Positions 1 through 9,524 of a stretch of 64,000 bases of DNA are shown here, piece after piece. The notes below the pieces were generated by a model. It had not been told where the DNA came from, ran no database searches, and saw only the letters and a list, made by a program, of their open reading frames with translations. The DNA is taken from assembly GCA_963730535.1 (NCBI GenBank), contig CAVSRU010000012.1, positions 186,001 through 250,000 of the forward strand, written 5' to 3'. A program made the position numbers and the translations under genes. The stretch is from DASSUW01 sp963730535 (GTDB taxonomy: Bacteria; Actinomycetota; Thermoleophilia; Solirubrobacterales; Solirubrobacteraceae). Positions within the stretch are counted from its first letter, which is position 1; each line of letters begins with the position of its first letter.

Positions 1-1060
1 GGCTGTCCGCGAAGCGCTCCAGCATGTCGCGCTGCTCGTGCGTGAGCCGGCGCGGGATCGTGACGTTGACGACGGCCCGCAGGTCGCCGGTGCGCCCGCG
101 CCCGAGCGGCGGCATGCCGCGGCCGCCGAGCGTGATCGTCTCGCCCGGTTGGGTGCCGGCCTTGACCTCGACCGGGATCGGGCCGTCGAGCGTCGGGACG
201 TCGACGGTGGTGCCGAGCGCGGCACGCGGCGCGGGCACGTCGATCACGGTCACGAGGTCGCTCCCGTCGCGCAGGAAACGCTCGTCCTCGGCCACCCGCA
301 CGAGCACGTAGAGGTCGCCGTTCGGCCCGCCGCGCTCGCCCGCGTGGCCGCGCCCCGAGAGGCGGATGCGCTGGCCGTCGGAGATCCCCGCCGGGATGTC
401 GACCTTCACGCGGTGCTCGTCGATCACCATGCCCTCGCCGCCGCAGGTCTCGCACGGCTCGGTCGGCACGCGGCCGTCGCCGCCGCAGACGTCGCACACC
501 GCGGAGCGCACCAGCTGGCCGAACGCGGTGCGCGAGACGGCCTGGAGCTGCCCCGTGCCGCCGCAGCGCGAGCACGTCTCGATCGGCGTTCCCGGCTTTG
601 CGCCGTTGCCGTGGCAGGTGCCGCAGCGGGCGCGGACGTCGTAGGCCACCTCGACCGTACGCCCGCGCGCGGCGTCGACGAGCTCGACCGCCACCGCCAC
701 CGCCACGTCGCCGCCCTGCACCGGGCCGCCGCGCGCCGCGCCGCCGCCGAACGCGTCGAAGCCGCCGGAGCCGAAGAACGCCGAGAAGAGGTCGGAGATC
801 GACCCGAAGTCACCGAAGTTGGGCTGGAAGCCGCCCGTCCGCAGCCCCTCGTGGCCGTACGCGTCGTACATCCGGCGGCGGTCCGCGTCGGAGAGCACCT
901 CGTACGCCTCGGCGGCCTCCTTGAACTTCGCCTCGGCGTCCGGGTCGTGCGCGTTCACGTCGGGATGCAGCTCGCGCGCAAGCCGCCGGAACGCCTTCTT
1001 GACGGTCGCCTCGTCGGCGTCGCGGCCGACGCCCAGCACCTCGTAGTAGTCGCGCGGCAT
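1..1060 (-). CDS. dnaJ: Chaperone DnaJ (3' end beyond window)
   Basis: Hsp40 co-chaperone that delivers unfolded substrates to DnaK and stimulates its ATPase in the cytoplasm. The first 70 residues form a J domain with HPD at residues 32-34 (ARELHPDVN). A Gly/Phe-rich linker follows, then four zinc-binding CxxCxGxG repeats (CGTCHGNG, CSRCGGTG, CDVCGGDG, CETCGGEG), then the C-terminal substrate-binding beta domains. 353 codons are visible; family members run about 370-390, so only the tail is missing. The ATG shares a base with the hrcA stop (TGATG), implying translational coupling. I saw no CIRCE operator in the window, so any control by HrcA must act through a site elsewhere or a diverged one. 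Confidence 0.95.
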   Translation of the reverse strand, partial: MPRDYYEVLGVGRDADEATVKKAFRRLARELHPDVNAHDPDAEAKFKEAAEAYEVLSDADRRRMYDAYGHEGLRTGGFQPNFGDFGSISDLFSAFFGSGGFDAFGGGAARGGPVQGGDVAVAVAVELVDAARGRTVEVAYDVRARCGTCHGNGAKPGTPIETCSRCGGTGQLQAVSRTAFGQLVRSAVCDVCGGDGRVPTEPCETCGGEGMVIDEHRVKVDIPAGISDGQRIRLSGRGHAGERGGPNGDLYVLVRVAEDERFLRDGSDLVTVIDVPAPRAALGTTVDVPTLDGPIPVEVKAGTQPGETITLGGRGMPPLGRGRTGDLRAVVNVTIPRRLTHEQRDMLERFADS

Positions 1061-2079
1061 CAGGAGTCCTCGTAGATGTCCTCGACGAAGCGCGAGAGCT
1101 GGTGCGCCGCCTCGCGCACCGTGACGATCGCCTGTCCGTAGTCCATCCGCAGCGGCCCGACCACGGAGACCGTCCCGAGGTTGCGCTGGGGCAGCCCGTA
1201 GTTGCCGGCGACGAGCGACAGCGAGCGCAGCGCCGGCATCGCGTTCTCGCCGCCGATCCGCACGTAGATGTCGCGCTCGCCGAGCGCCTCGGAGAGCACC
1301 CCGAGCAGCGACACGCGCCGCTCGAGCGCGTCGAGGAGCGCGTTGAGCTGGGACACGTCCTGGAAGCGCTGCTCGGACAGCAGCCGGGCGGCGCCGTCGA
1401 CGTAGAGCGTGTTCCCAGCGGTCTCGACCAGCTCGGTGAAGGCCGGCGCGAGCTGGTCGAGGAACGCGCGCTCGGTCGGGTGCAGCTCGCGGTCCTGGAG
1501 CCGCCCGGCCAGCATGCGCGAGCCGACGCTCAGCCCCACCAGCTTCTCGTTCAGATACGAGGCCGCCCAGTCGGCCAGCCCGGGGTCGACCGGCCGGTCG
1601 AACGTGAACACGCGCTTCGACACGCCGCCGGTGGAGGTGATGACCACCAGCATCAGCACCTGTGGCTGAAGCGCGAGCACCTCGATGTGGCGCACGGTCG
1701 TGGTGGCGATCGGCGGCGCAGAGACCACAGCGAGCAGGTTCGTGACCTGGGAGAGCGTCTCGGTGGTCACGCGCATCGCCTCGTCGAGCTCGCGGCGCAC
1801 GAGCGACAGCTGGAGCTCGGACTTCGTCTCGCGCCGCGCGGGCAGCAGGCGATCGACGAAATAGCGGTACCCCGCGTCGGTCGGCACCCGGCCGGCCGAC
1901 GTGTGCGGGTGCGCGAGCAGCCCCTGCTCCTCGAGCACGGCGAGCTCGTTGCGGATTGTCGACGAGCCGCACTGCACGTCGGGATCGGCGGCCAGCGCCT
2001 TCGAGCCGACGGGCAGGCTCGTGGCGTTGTAGCCGTCGACGACCTTGCCGAGCAGCATCTCCTGGCGGGGCGTGAGCAC
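1060..2079 (-). CDS. hrcA: Heat-inducible transcription repressor HrcA
   Basis: Repressor of heat-shock operons that binds CIRCE inverted repeats and is assisted by GroEL. The 339-residue product starts at a GTG giving LTPRQEMLLGKVVDGY, the usual HrcA N-terminus; a longer in-frame start at 2133 would run back into the glucosidase gene and lacks similarity. Residues 1-75 form a winged-helix DNA-binding domain (SSTIRNELAVLEEQGLL, then the wing HTSAGRVPTDAGYRYFVD). The rest is the GAF-like dimerisation region ending VREAAHQLSRFVEDIYEDS. It follows the glucosidase stop by 4 bases and overlaps the dnaJ start, the classical hrcA-dnaJ order. Confidence 0.95.
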   Translation of the reverse strand: MLTPRQEMLLGKVVDGYNATSLPVGSKALAADPDVQCGSSTIRNELAVLEEQGLLAHPHTSAGRVPTDAGYRYFVDRLLPARRETKSELQLSLVRRELDEAMRVTTETLSQVTNLLAVVSAPPIATTTVRHIEVLALQPQVLMLVVITSTGGVSKRVFTFDRPVDPGLADWAASYLNEKLVGLSVGSRMLAGRLQDRELHPTERAFLDQLAPAFTELVETAGNTLYVDGAARLLSEQRFQDVSQLNALLDALERRVSLLGVLSEALGERDIYVRIGGENAMPALRSLSLVAGNYGLPQRNLGTVSVVGPLRMDYGQAIVTVREAAHQLSRFVEDIYEDS

Positions 2080-2083
2080 AGCG

Positions 2084-3535
2084 TCAGATTCTAAGAACCA
2101 GGCCCTCGTCGGCCCGGAGCGTGGCGCCGCCACCGGCGCCGTCGAGGTATGTGCTGAGGACGACGTCGCCGGTTACGGGCAGAGGCCGCGGCTCGCCGGT
2201 CAGGTTGAGCGCCACCGCCGTCCGCTCCCCGCGCCGGTACGCGAGCACGCCGTCGCCGGCATGGAGCGTCTCGTAGTCCTCCTCGACGAACTCCTGTCGC
2301 AGGGCGAGCAGGCGCCGGTGGAGATTGAGCATCGAGCGCGGGTCGTTCCGCTGCTCGGCGACGTTGAGCGCGAGGTCGCCGTACGGCAGCCACGGCTCGC
2401 CGTCGGTGAAGCCGCCGCTCGCCGTCCACTGCATCGGCGTGCGCACCGGGTCGCGCCCGGCCCCGGGGTCGACGACGCGCTCGGGCGGGATCGGAACGTC
2501 CGCCATCCCGATCTCGTCGCCGTAGTAGAGCGTCGGCGTCCCGCGCAGGGTGAGCAGGAGCATGGCCGCCACGCGTGCCTGGGCCCCGCCCACGCGCGAC
2601 GCCACGCGCGAGCGGTCGTGGTTGCCGAGCACCCACGTCGGCCACGCGCCGTCCGGCAGCGCCGCCTCGTAGCGGTCGGTCAGCGCGCCGATGTCCTCGG
2701 CCCGCCACGGCGTCGAGATGAGGTGGAAGTTGAACGGCAGCTGCGCGCCCCGCCCGTCCTCGCCGTAGTAGCGCACGAGCCGCTCGATGGCCACGTAGAC
2801 CTCGGCGATCATGACCCGCTCGTCGCCGATCACGGCCCGCATCTCGGCGACGATCTCGTGCACGTCGTCGCGGTCGGCGGTGTGCACCGGCAGCAGCGAG
2901 TCGTACTCGGGCATACCCGGGCGGTAGGCGGGATCGGGCGGGTTGTCGACCAGCTCGGGATCCTTCAGCAGCTGGCGGAGGGCGTCGACCCGGAAGCCGT
3001 CCACCCCGCGGGCGATCCAGAACTCGAGCACGGCATACATCGCGCGTCGCACCTCGGGGTTGCGCCAGTCGAGGTCGGGCTGCTCGCGCAGGTACGCGTG
3101 GTAGTAGCTGCGCTCGCCGACCTGCTCCCACGCCGAGCCGCCGAACACGCTGATCCAGTTGTTGGGGGGCGGCCCGTCGTGCCACAGGTACCAGTCCGGC
3201 CGCTCCCGGAACCACGGATGCCGGTCCGACGTGTGGTTCGGGACGTAGTCGAGGATCACCCGCAGGCCGTGACCGTGGGCGGCGGCCACCAGCGCGTCGA
3301 AGTCCTCGAGCGTCCCGAACTGCGGGTCGATCGCGGCGTGATCGGTGATGTCGTAGCCGAAGTCGCGCTGCGGCGACGGGTAGATCGGCGTCAGCCACAC
3401 GGCGTCGACGCCGAGCCAGCGCAGGTACGGCAGCTGGGCCGTGACGCCGCGCAGGTCGCCGACGCCGTCGCCGTCGGTGTCGAGGAACGAGCGCGGGTAG
3501 GCCTCATAGACGACCCCGCGCCGCCACCACGTCAT
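2084..3535 (-). CDS. GH13 alpha-glucosidase / oligo-1,6-glucosidase-type enzyme
   Basis: Cytoplasmic retaining glycoside hydrolase of 483 residues, without signal peptide. Opening WWRRGVVYEAYPRSF and YLRWLGVDAVWLTPIYPSP are typical of the alpha-glucosidase branch of GH13. Conserved region I is DYVPNHTS near 96-103; the predicted nucleophile is Asp184 (GFRVDAL), acid/base Glu245 (VMIAEV) and stabiliser Asp307 (VLGNHD). A small C-terminal beta domain ends at GLVLRI. Likely acts on malto- or isomalto-oligosaccharides, trehalose or sucrose; the exact substrate cannot be read. The ATG overlaps the stop of the preceding MaoC gene by 4 bases (ATGA). Its place between a dehydratase pair and hrcA is odd. 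Confidence 0.88.
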   Translation of the reverse strand: MTWWRRGVVYEAYPRSFLDTDGDGVGDLRGVTAQLPYLRWLGVDAVWLTPIYPSPQRDFGYDITDHAAIDPQFGTLEDFDALVAAAHGHGLRVILDYVPNHTSDRHPWFRERPDWYLWHDGPPPNNWISVFGGSAWEQVGERSYYHAYLREQPDLDWRNPEVRRAMYAVLEFWIARGVDGFRVDALRQLLKDPELVDNPPDPAYRPGMPEYDSLLPVHTADRDDVHEIVAEMRAVIGDERVMIAEVYVAIERLVRYYGEDGRGAQLPFNFHLISTPWRAEDIGALTDRYEAALPDGAWPTWVLGNHDRSRVASRVGGAQARVAAMLLLTLRGTPTLYYGDEIGMADVPIPPERVVDPGAGRDPVRTPMQWTASGGFTDGEPWLPYGDLALNVAEQRNDPRSMLNLHRRLLALRQEFVEEDYETLHAGDGVLAYRRGERTAVALNLTGEPRPLPVTGDVVLSTYLDGAGGGATLRADEGLVLRI

Positions 3536-3849
3536 TCGCGGACGACGGCCTTGCCGCGCCGGACGAGCCGGTTGTCTCCCTGGGCGGCTTCGACGGTCCC
3601 GTCCGCCGTCGTCGTGACGGTGACCTCCTGCTCGGGCACGCCCATGCCCCGGAACTGGACCGACAGCGACTCGAGCTTGAGGCCGTCGCCCTGGGCGCGG
3701 GCGCACTGGGCCATCGTCCACAGCCCGTGCAGGATCCTGCCGGGCAGCCCGACCGAGCGCGCGAACTCGTCGTCGAGGTGGATCGGGTTGAAGTCGCCGC
3801 TCGCACCCGCGTACCGGTACGTCAGGTACCGGTCGGGGGTGACCTTCAT
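3532..3849 (-). CDS. MaoC-like (HadB-type) hydratase/dehydratase subunit
   Basis: Single hot-dog-fold protein of 105 residues. It carries the hydratase-2 motif YAGASGDFNPIHLDDEFARS, with the Asp and His that form the catalytic dyad in MaoC and HadB proteins, followed by GRILHGLWTM. The start at 3849 forms an ATGA overlap with the upstream partner; an in-frame ATG six codons earlier is less likely. Together with the next gene it looks like the HadA/HadB arrangement, a non-catalytic subunit plus a catalytic one forming a (3R)-hydroxyacyl-ACP or enoyl-CoA hydratase. The acyl substrate is inferred from family only. Confidence 0.82.
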   Translation of the reverse strand: MKVTPDRYLTYRYAGASGDFNPIHLDDEFARSVGLPGRILHGLWTMAQCARAQGDGLKLESLSVQFRGMGVPEQEVTVTTTADGTVEAAQGDNRLVRRGKAVVRE

Positions 3850-4237
3850 CTCACGATGTTCGTCCATCGCCCCTCGCTCACCAGCTCGCCGCGCTGGTTG
3901 GTCGACGTGGTCTTGAACACGTAGAACTCGAGCCCGCCGCGCTCGTTCTTCTCCTCGAGCGACGCCTCGGTGGTGATCTCGTCCCCGGCCACCACCGGCT
4001 CGGCCCAGGTGAACTCCTGCGCGCCGTGGACCATGCGCGAGAAGTCGAGCCCGGACTCCATGATCGCGGGGAAGACGGCCGGGCCGGCGTAGACGGCGGC
4101 GAACATGGGCGGCGCCACGACGTCGGCGAAGCCGGCCGCGCGAGCCGCCTCGGGATCGAGGTAGCGCGGGTCGGTCTCCCCCACCGCGTGCGCGTACTCG
4201 CGCACCTTCTCGCGCCCGACCGCGTAGACCGCGCGCG

Positions 4238-4241
<4 letters not shown>
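3846..4241 (-). CDS. MaoC N-terminal-type (HadA-like) dehydratase subunit
   Basis: 131 residues matching the MaoC N-terminal domain family (FAS1-like dehydratase). REKVREYAHAVGETDPRYLD followed by APPMFAAVYA, and the end VAGDEITTEASLEEKNERGG...TTSTNQRGELVSEGRWTNIVR, resemble mycobacterial HadA/HadC subunits. It lacks the Asp-His catalytic pair found in the next gene, as expected for the structural half of a heterodimer. Starts with an ATGA overlap on the lepA stop and ends with another on the catalytic subunit, so the pair is almost certainly co-translated. Probable role: fatty-acyl chain elongation or beta-oxidation hydratase. Confidence 0.8.
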
Positions 4242-6043
<1,802 letters not shown>

Positions 6044-6053
6044 CGACCGGCAG

Positions 6054-6063
6054 AGCTTAGAGT
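6054..6063. promoter_or_regulatory. Overlapping divergent -10 boxes (lepA / DUF1697)
   Basis: On the plus strand TAGAGT (6058-6063) is followed by exactly six bases and the ATG at 6070, the TANNNT-N6-ATG layout of actinobacterial leaderless promoters. On the minus strand TAAGCT (6054-6059) sits 10 bases before the lepA ATG. The two boxes share 6058-6059, so polymerase probably cannot occupy both at once. Inferred from motif and spacing only. Confidence 0.6.
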
Positions 6064-6069
6064 GGCGCC

Positions 6070-6603
6070 ATGCCCAGCCATGTCGCACTGCTGCGGGGGA
6101 TCAACGTCGGGGGCCGCGGGCGCGTCGCGATGGCCGACCTCCGCGAGGTGGTGGCCTCCCTCGGCTACGAGGACGTGGCGACGTACGTCCAGAGCGGCAA
6201 CGTCGTCTTCACGGCGGAGGCGCCCGACGCCGCCGCGCTCGAGGCCGCGATCGCGAAGCGGCTGGATGTCTCGCCGGCGGTCGTCGTCCTCTCGCGGGAG
6301 GAGCTCGAGCAGGTGGTCGCCCGCAACCCGTGGCCGGACGAGCGCGACGGCAAGCACCTGCACGTGGTGTTCACCGCCGGGGAGCCGGACGCGGACGTCG
6401 TGGCCGCCGCGCAGGAGAAGGCCGCGGGCGGCGACGAGGCGCGCATCGTCGGCGGGACCCTCTACATGCACACGCCGAACGGCCTCGGGCGCAGCAAGCT
6501 CGCCGCCGAGCTCTCCCGACGCGGCCCGAAGGACGGCACGGCCCGCAACTGGACCACCGTGACCAAGCTGCTGGCGATGCTCAGCGACGAAGGCGGCTCG
6601 TGA
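6070..6603 (+). CDS. DUF1697 family protein
   Basis: 177 residues, cytoplasmic, no signal or membrane segment. The start HVALLRGINVGGRGRVAMADLR and the motif YVQSGNVVF are diagnostic of DUF1697, followed by MHTPNGLGRSKLAAELSR and RNWTTVTKLLAML. The function of this family is not established. Transcribed alone, divergently from lepA, from a probably leaderless promoter. Its 3' end overlaps the 3' end of murJ on the other strand by 23 bases. Confidence 0.9.
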   Translation: MPSHVALLRGINVGGRGRVAMADLREVVASLGYEDVATYVQSGNVVFTAEAPDAAALEAAIAKRLDVSPAVVVLSREELEQVVARNPWPDERDGKHLHVVFTAGEPDADVVAAAQEKAAGGDEARIVGGTLYMHTPNGLGRSKLAAELSRRGPKDGTARNWTTVTKLLAMLSDEGGS

Positions 6604-8153
6604 GCAGCGCGAGGATCTGCCGCGCCTCCGGGATGCCCATCGCCAGCACGAGCGCCGCGTAGGCGGCGCTGCCGAGGGTGAGCGCCCCGCCGACGGAGGC
6701 GATCTGCGCGGGCAGGCTGCGGCCGAGCAGCTCGTCGAGCACCCACCAGGTGGCGTACGCGACCGCGCCCAGCACCGCCGAGGCAACGACGATCTTCGCC
6801 GTGGCCGCGAGCGTCGTCCCCAGCTCCAGCCCGTGCGTGCGCCGGCGCAGGTACGCGGCCTGGCCGATCGTCATCGCCGCCGTGGCGACCACCGTGCCGA
6901 GCACGACGCCGCCGATCCCGAGCGGCTCGTAGAGGGCCGCCGAGACGACGACATTGATGACGAGCGTGACGCCGGCCAGCGCGGTCGGCGTCCAGGGCTT
7001 CTGGAGCGAGAAGAACGTGCGGGTGAGCAGGAGGTTGAAGCCGCTGAACGGCAGCGAGAAGGAGAACCAGAACAGCGCCTCGGACACCTGGCGGGTCGAC
7101 TCGGCGTCGAACTCGCCGCGCTCGTAGACGAGCCGGGTGATCGGCTCGGGAAGGGCGATCGTGGCGGCCGCGGCCGGGATCAGCAGCAGCGCGATCTGGC
7201 GCGTCCCGTTGCGCCTGCGTGCGGCGCAGGCCGTCCCAGTCCTGGCGCGCGACGAAGCGGCTGAGGGCCGGGAACAGCACGGTCGCGACGGCGACGGAGA
7301 ACATCCCCTGGGGCAGCATGTAGATCCGGAACGCCTTGTCGATGGCGGCCGGCGCCTCCTCGGAGATGCGGAAGCCGAAGTAGGTGTTGATCAGCAGGTT
7401 GAAGTTGATGAGGCCGAGGCCGATCGTGACCGGCAGCATCAGCAACAGGACGCGCCGGATCCGCGGGTCGCGCCAGCTGAAGCTGATCCGGATCGGGATG
7501 TTGAGCCTGTGGAGCACCGGGAACGCCATCGCGAACTGGCAGGCGGTGCCGAGCAGGACCCCGATCGCGTACGCGTAGATGCGGTCGTCGCCCTCGAACA
7601 GCGGCGTGAGCCCGATGAGCGCGGCGATGATCACGAGGTTCCAGACCAGCGGCGAGAGCGCCGGGACCGTGAAGTGGTCATACGCGTTGAGCATCCCGAC
7701 GACCAGCCCGTTGAGGCCGAGCAGGATCACGATCGGGAACAGCACCCGGCTCAGCCCGACCGTCAGGTCGTCGAGGGCGGCGTTGTCGGTGAAGAGGGGC
7801 ATGATGAGGTCGGCCCCGGCGATGAACAGCACCGTGATCGCGGTGAGCGAGGCGAGGATGAGCCCGAACAGCGCAGCCGCGAGCTGGAGCGCCTCCTTGC
7901 GCTTGTCGTGCTCGAGCAGCTCGGTGAAGACGGGGACGAAGGCGGCCGACAGCGCGGAGTCGGCGAACAGCGAGCGGACGAGGTTGGGGACCTGGAACGC
8001 GGCCGTGAAGGCCGACATCGGCGCGCTCGTGCCGAAGTAGCGGGCGGCCACCACCTCGCGGACGAGGCCGGCGATGCGCGACAGGCCGGTGGCGACCGAG
8101 AAGATCGCTGTGTTGACGGCCGTGCGCCGGGGTTTCCGAGAGGGCGCCGACAA
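6581..8153 (-). CDS. murJ: Lipid II flippase MurJ (MviN), with one +1 frameshift
   Basis: Multi-pass MOP-superfamily protein that moves lipid II across the membrane for peptidoglycan synthesis. N-terminal half: NTAIFSVATGLSRIAGLVRE, PNLVRSLFADSALSAAFVP and many hydrophobic segments up to FPALSRFVARQDWDGLRR. The frame then breaks near 7208-7216 and the conserved sequence resumes one frame over (RQIALLLIPAAAATIALPEP, then GFNLLLTRTFFSLQKPWTPT) to the stop at 6581. Removing one C from GGCGCAACG restores a continuous protein of about 523 residues, the normal size. The start is uncertain: TTG at 8153 sits just before the conserved region, but an in-frame ATG at 8183 exists. Assembly error is likelier than a true pseudogene because murJ is normally essential. 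Confidence 0.85.
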
Positions 8154-8162
8154 ACGGCGCGG

Positions 8163-8168
8163 TATAGT
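8163..8168 (+). promoter_or_regulatory. -10 box for rpsT
   Basis: TATAGT lies 13 bases before the rpsT ATG, giving a predicted leader of about 6 bases. No clear ribosome binding site or -35 box is visible. The promoter lies inside or immediately against the 5' end of murJ on the other strand. Confidence 0.5.
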
Positions 8169-8181
8169 ACGCCGCCGCTTC

Positions 8182-8451
8182 ATGGCCAACATCGCGTCCC
8201 AGATCAAGCGCAACCAGCGGTCACTCCGCGAGCGCGCCGAGAACCGCCAGTACACCTCGGCGGTCAAGACCTACTTCCGCCGGCTCCAGGCCGCCGTGGA
8301 GGAGGGCGACGACGAGCGCGCCGACGCCGAGCAGCGCCGCCTCGTGCAGCTCGTCGACAAGGCCGTCAAGCGCGGCGCGCTGCACCGCAACAGCGGCGCG
8401 CGCAAGAAGTCCCGCGCGGCGCGGCTGCGCCGGTCCGCCACGAAGTCCTAG
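8182..8451 (+). CDS. rpsT: 30S ribosomal protein S20
   Basis: 89-residue, strongly basic protein beginning MANIASQIKRNQRSLRERAE and ending RKKSRAARLRRSATKS, typical of bS20, which binds 16S rRNA in the small-subunit body. The ATG lies in a CATG palindrome whose other strand is also an ATG in the murJ frame, so the two genes diverge with essentially no spacer. The stop is followed 42 bases later by repeat element 1. Its separation from other ribosomal genes is normal for rpsT, which often neighbours murJ, holA or lepA. Confidence 0.97.
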   Translation: MANIASQIKRNQRSLRERAENRQYTSAVKTYFRRLQAAVEEGDDERADAEQRRLVQLVDKAVKRGALHRNSGARKKSRAARLRRSATKS

Positions 8452-8545
8452 TCTCCGCCCGGTCCCCGGTCCCCGGTCGCGTTCGTCGCGCCGGCGAACG
8501 TCAACGGCGGCTGGGTAGGGAGGCTGGGAGCCAGCCGCGGCGCGC

Positions 8546-8594
8546 GAACTATCGCGGATTAGCCCCGGAAACCGACGGTAATCGGGGATAGTTC
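8546..8594. repeat. 49-nt hairpin 1 of element 1 (imperfect)
   Basis: Arms of 23 bases around an AAA loop. The outer arms GAACTATC/GATAGTTC and the inner GATTA/TAATC pair, with five mismatches in 23 positions. It shares the central TTAGCCCCGGAAACCG with the neighbouring hairpin, suggesting the two arose by duplication followed by drift. Confidence 0.8.
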
Positions 8595-8597
8595 GGC

Positions 8598-8646
8598 GAA
8601 CTGCGTCGAGTTAGCCCCGGAAACCGGGGCTAACTCGACGCAGTTC
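8598..8646. repeat. 49-nt hairpin 2 of element 1 (perfect)
   Basis: Perfect inverted repeat: 23-base arms (starting GAACTGCGTCGAGTTAGC) around an AAA loop. No T-run follows, so it is not a textbook intrinsic terminator, but the stem is long enough to form a very stable RNA hairpin or a DNA cruciform. Confidence 0.9.
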
Positions 8647-8721
8647 GGGCCATCGCCGGCCACGCCGGCCCATCCGCCTCCCTACCCAGCGCAGTTGACG
8701 TTCGCGCAGTCGCCGCGCCGG

Positions 8722-8727
8722 TACCCT
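8722..8727 (+). promoter_or_regulatory. Leaderless-type -10 box
   Basis: TACCCT is followed by five bases and the GTG at 8733, the leaderless TANNNT arrangement. It supports 8733 as the true start of the hypothetical gene. It begins 17 bases after the end of repeat element 1. Confidence 0.5.
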
Positions 8728-8732
8728 GGCAC

Positions 8733-9509
8733 GTGAACGCTGACGAGGAGATCATCGCCGTGGAGACGCACGACTACGCCCTGTCCCGAGGCCGCCACGC
8801 CGCGCCCGATCGAGGCCGCTGCGCGATGGAGTGGGTTGCGGAGCTCACCGGGCAGCCGCACACCGACCGGCCGCGATCCGCGAGCGAGGTGGCGGCCGAG
8901 TACGTGCGCCACTTCAACGACGTGCTCGCCGACGGGCCGCGGCAGCGGCTCCGCCCCTACCTCTCCCGCATGATCGGGACGGCGGACGACGGGCTCGACG
9001 AGCAGCGCGCGTGGTCATGCGCCCAACGACTCGCTCGCAGCAGCCTCCCTACCGCGCTCGATGCCGCGGGCCTCGAGGAGCACGCCCAGCGGCTGCGGTT
9101 CGCGCCCGCGCACGAGCTGCGCGGCGCCGTCGACGAGGCCCGGGTGGCCGCCGCGGCAGCTCGCTCGGCGGCGCGCGAGCGAGCACGGCGGGCGTGCGTG
9201 CCGATCGAGTGGTCGCTCGTGCGCGAGCGCGCCCGGGCGGCAGCTCGGATGGCCGGCCGCGCCGCGGCGCTCGATGCGGCGAGGGCCGCGCTGGCCGCCG
9301 CCGCGCCCGACGCCGAGCGGTCGACCCTGGCCGAGACGGCCTGGGCGGCGGCGTGGGACGCCCTCTGGGCGGCCGCCTGGGACGCGCGTGCGATGCCGGG
9401 CGCGGAGGCGCTGCGCGCCGGGGCGTTCGACCTCCTCGACCAGATGTTGCCCGGCGACGTGCTCGACGTGCCGCGGAGCCCCGCGCTCGTCAGCGCCCCG
9501 CTGCGCTGA
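8733..9509 (+). CDS. Conserved hypothetical protein, Ala/Arg-rich helical
   Basis: 258 residues from a GTG start. The N-terminal part (RGRHAAPDRGRCAMEWVAEL, GQPHTDRP, ending YVRHFND) and RQRLRPYLSRMIGTADDGLD resemble a widespread actinobacterial family of unknown function that I recognise by pattern but cannot name. The C-terminal half is Ala-rich and probably helical, including the short tandem AWAAAWDALWAAAWDA. No signal peptide, membrane segment or catalytic motif is evident. Stands alone behind element 1 and is convergent with the beta-propeller gene. Confidence 0.7.
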   Translation: MNADEEIIAVETHDYALSRGRHAAPDRGRCAMEWVAELTGQPHTDRPRSASEVAAEYVRHFNDVLADGPRQRLRPYLSRMIGTADDGLDEQRAWSCAQRLARSSLPTALDAAGLEEHAQRLRFAPAHELRGAVDEARVAAAAARSAARERARRACVPIEWSLVRERARAAARMAGRAAALDAARAALAAAAPDAERSTLAETAWAAAWDALWAAAWDARAMPGAEALRAGAFDLLDQMLPGDVLDVPRSPALVSAPLR

Positions 9510-9524
9510 CCGCGGGCGGGGCGC

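Larger units (their letters stand above)
8494..8705. repeat. Palindromic intergenic element, copy 1 (twin 49-nt hairpins)
   Basis: A 212-base element bounded by near-perfect 30-31 base terminal inverted repeats (8494-8524 and 8676-8705): GCGAACGTCAAC, then GGCGG or TGCG, then CTGGGTAGGGAGGC. Inside are two 49-nt hairpins three bases apart, described separately. No reading frame crosses it convincingly. Similar ends occur at 20152, 40732 and 60131. It lies in the 281-base gap between rpsT and the next gene, just behind the rpsT stop. It may be a transcript 3'-end or mRNA-stability structure, or a MITE-like insertion; no clear target-site duplication was found. Confidence 0.85.

Noticed and set aside
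1..2133. CIRCE operator for HrcA
   Set aside because: Looked for the TTAGCACTC / GAGTGCTAA inverted repeat near hrcA-dnaJ and elsewhere in the window and did not find it.
2079..2133. Longer hrcA start at 2133
   Set aside because: Adds 18 residues unlike HrcA and overlaps the glucosidase C-terminus by 50 bases; the GTG at 2079 gives the family N-terminus.
8494..8705. Target-site duplication flanking element 1
   Set aside because: CGCGCCGG-like bases occur on both sides but are offset by several bases on the right and are too common in this DNA to count as a duplication.
9040..9056. Stray copy of the element end inside the hypothetical gene
   Set aside because: CAGCCTCCCTACC matches part of the terminal repeat, but the flanking GTTGACGTTCGC and any inverted partner are absent; probably chance.
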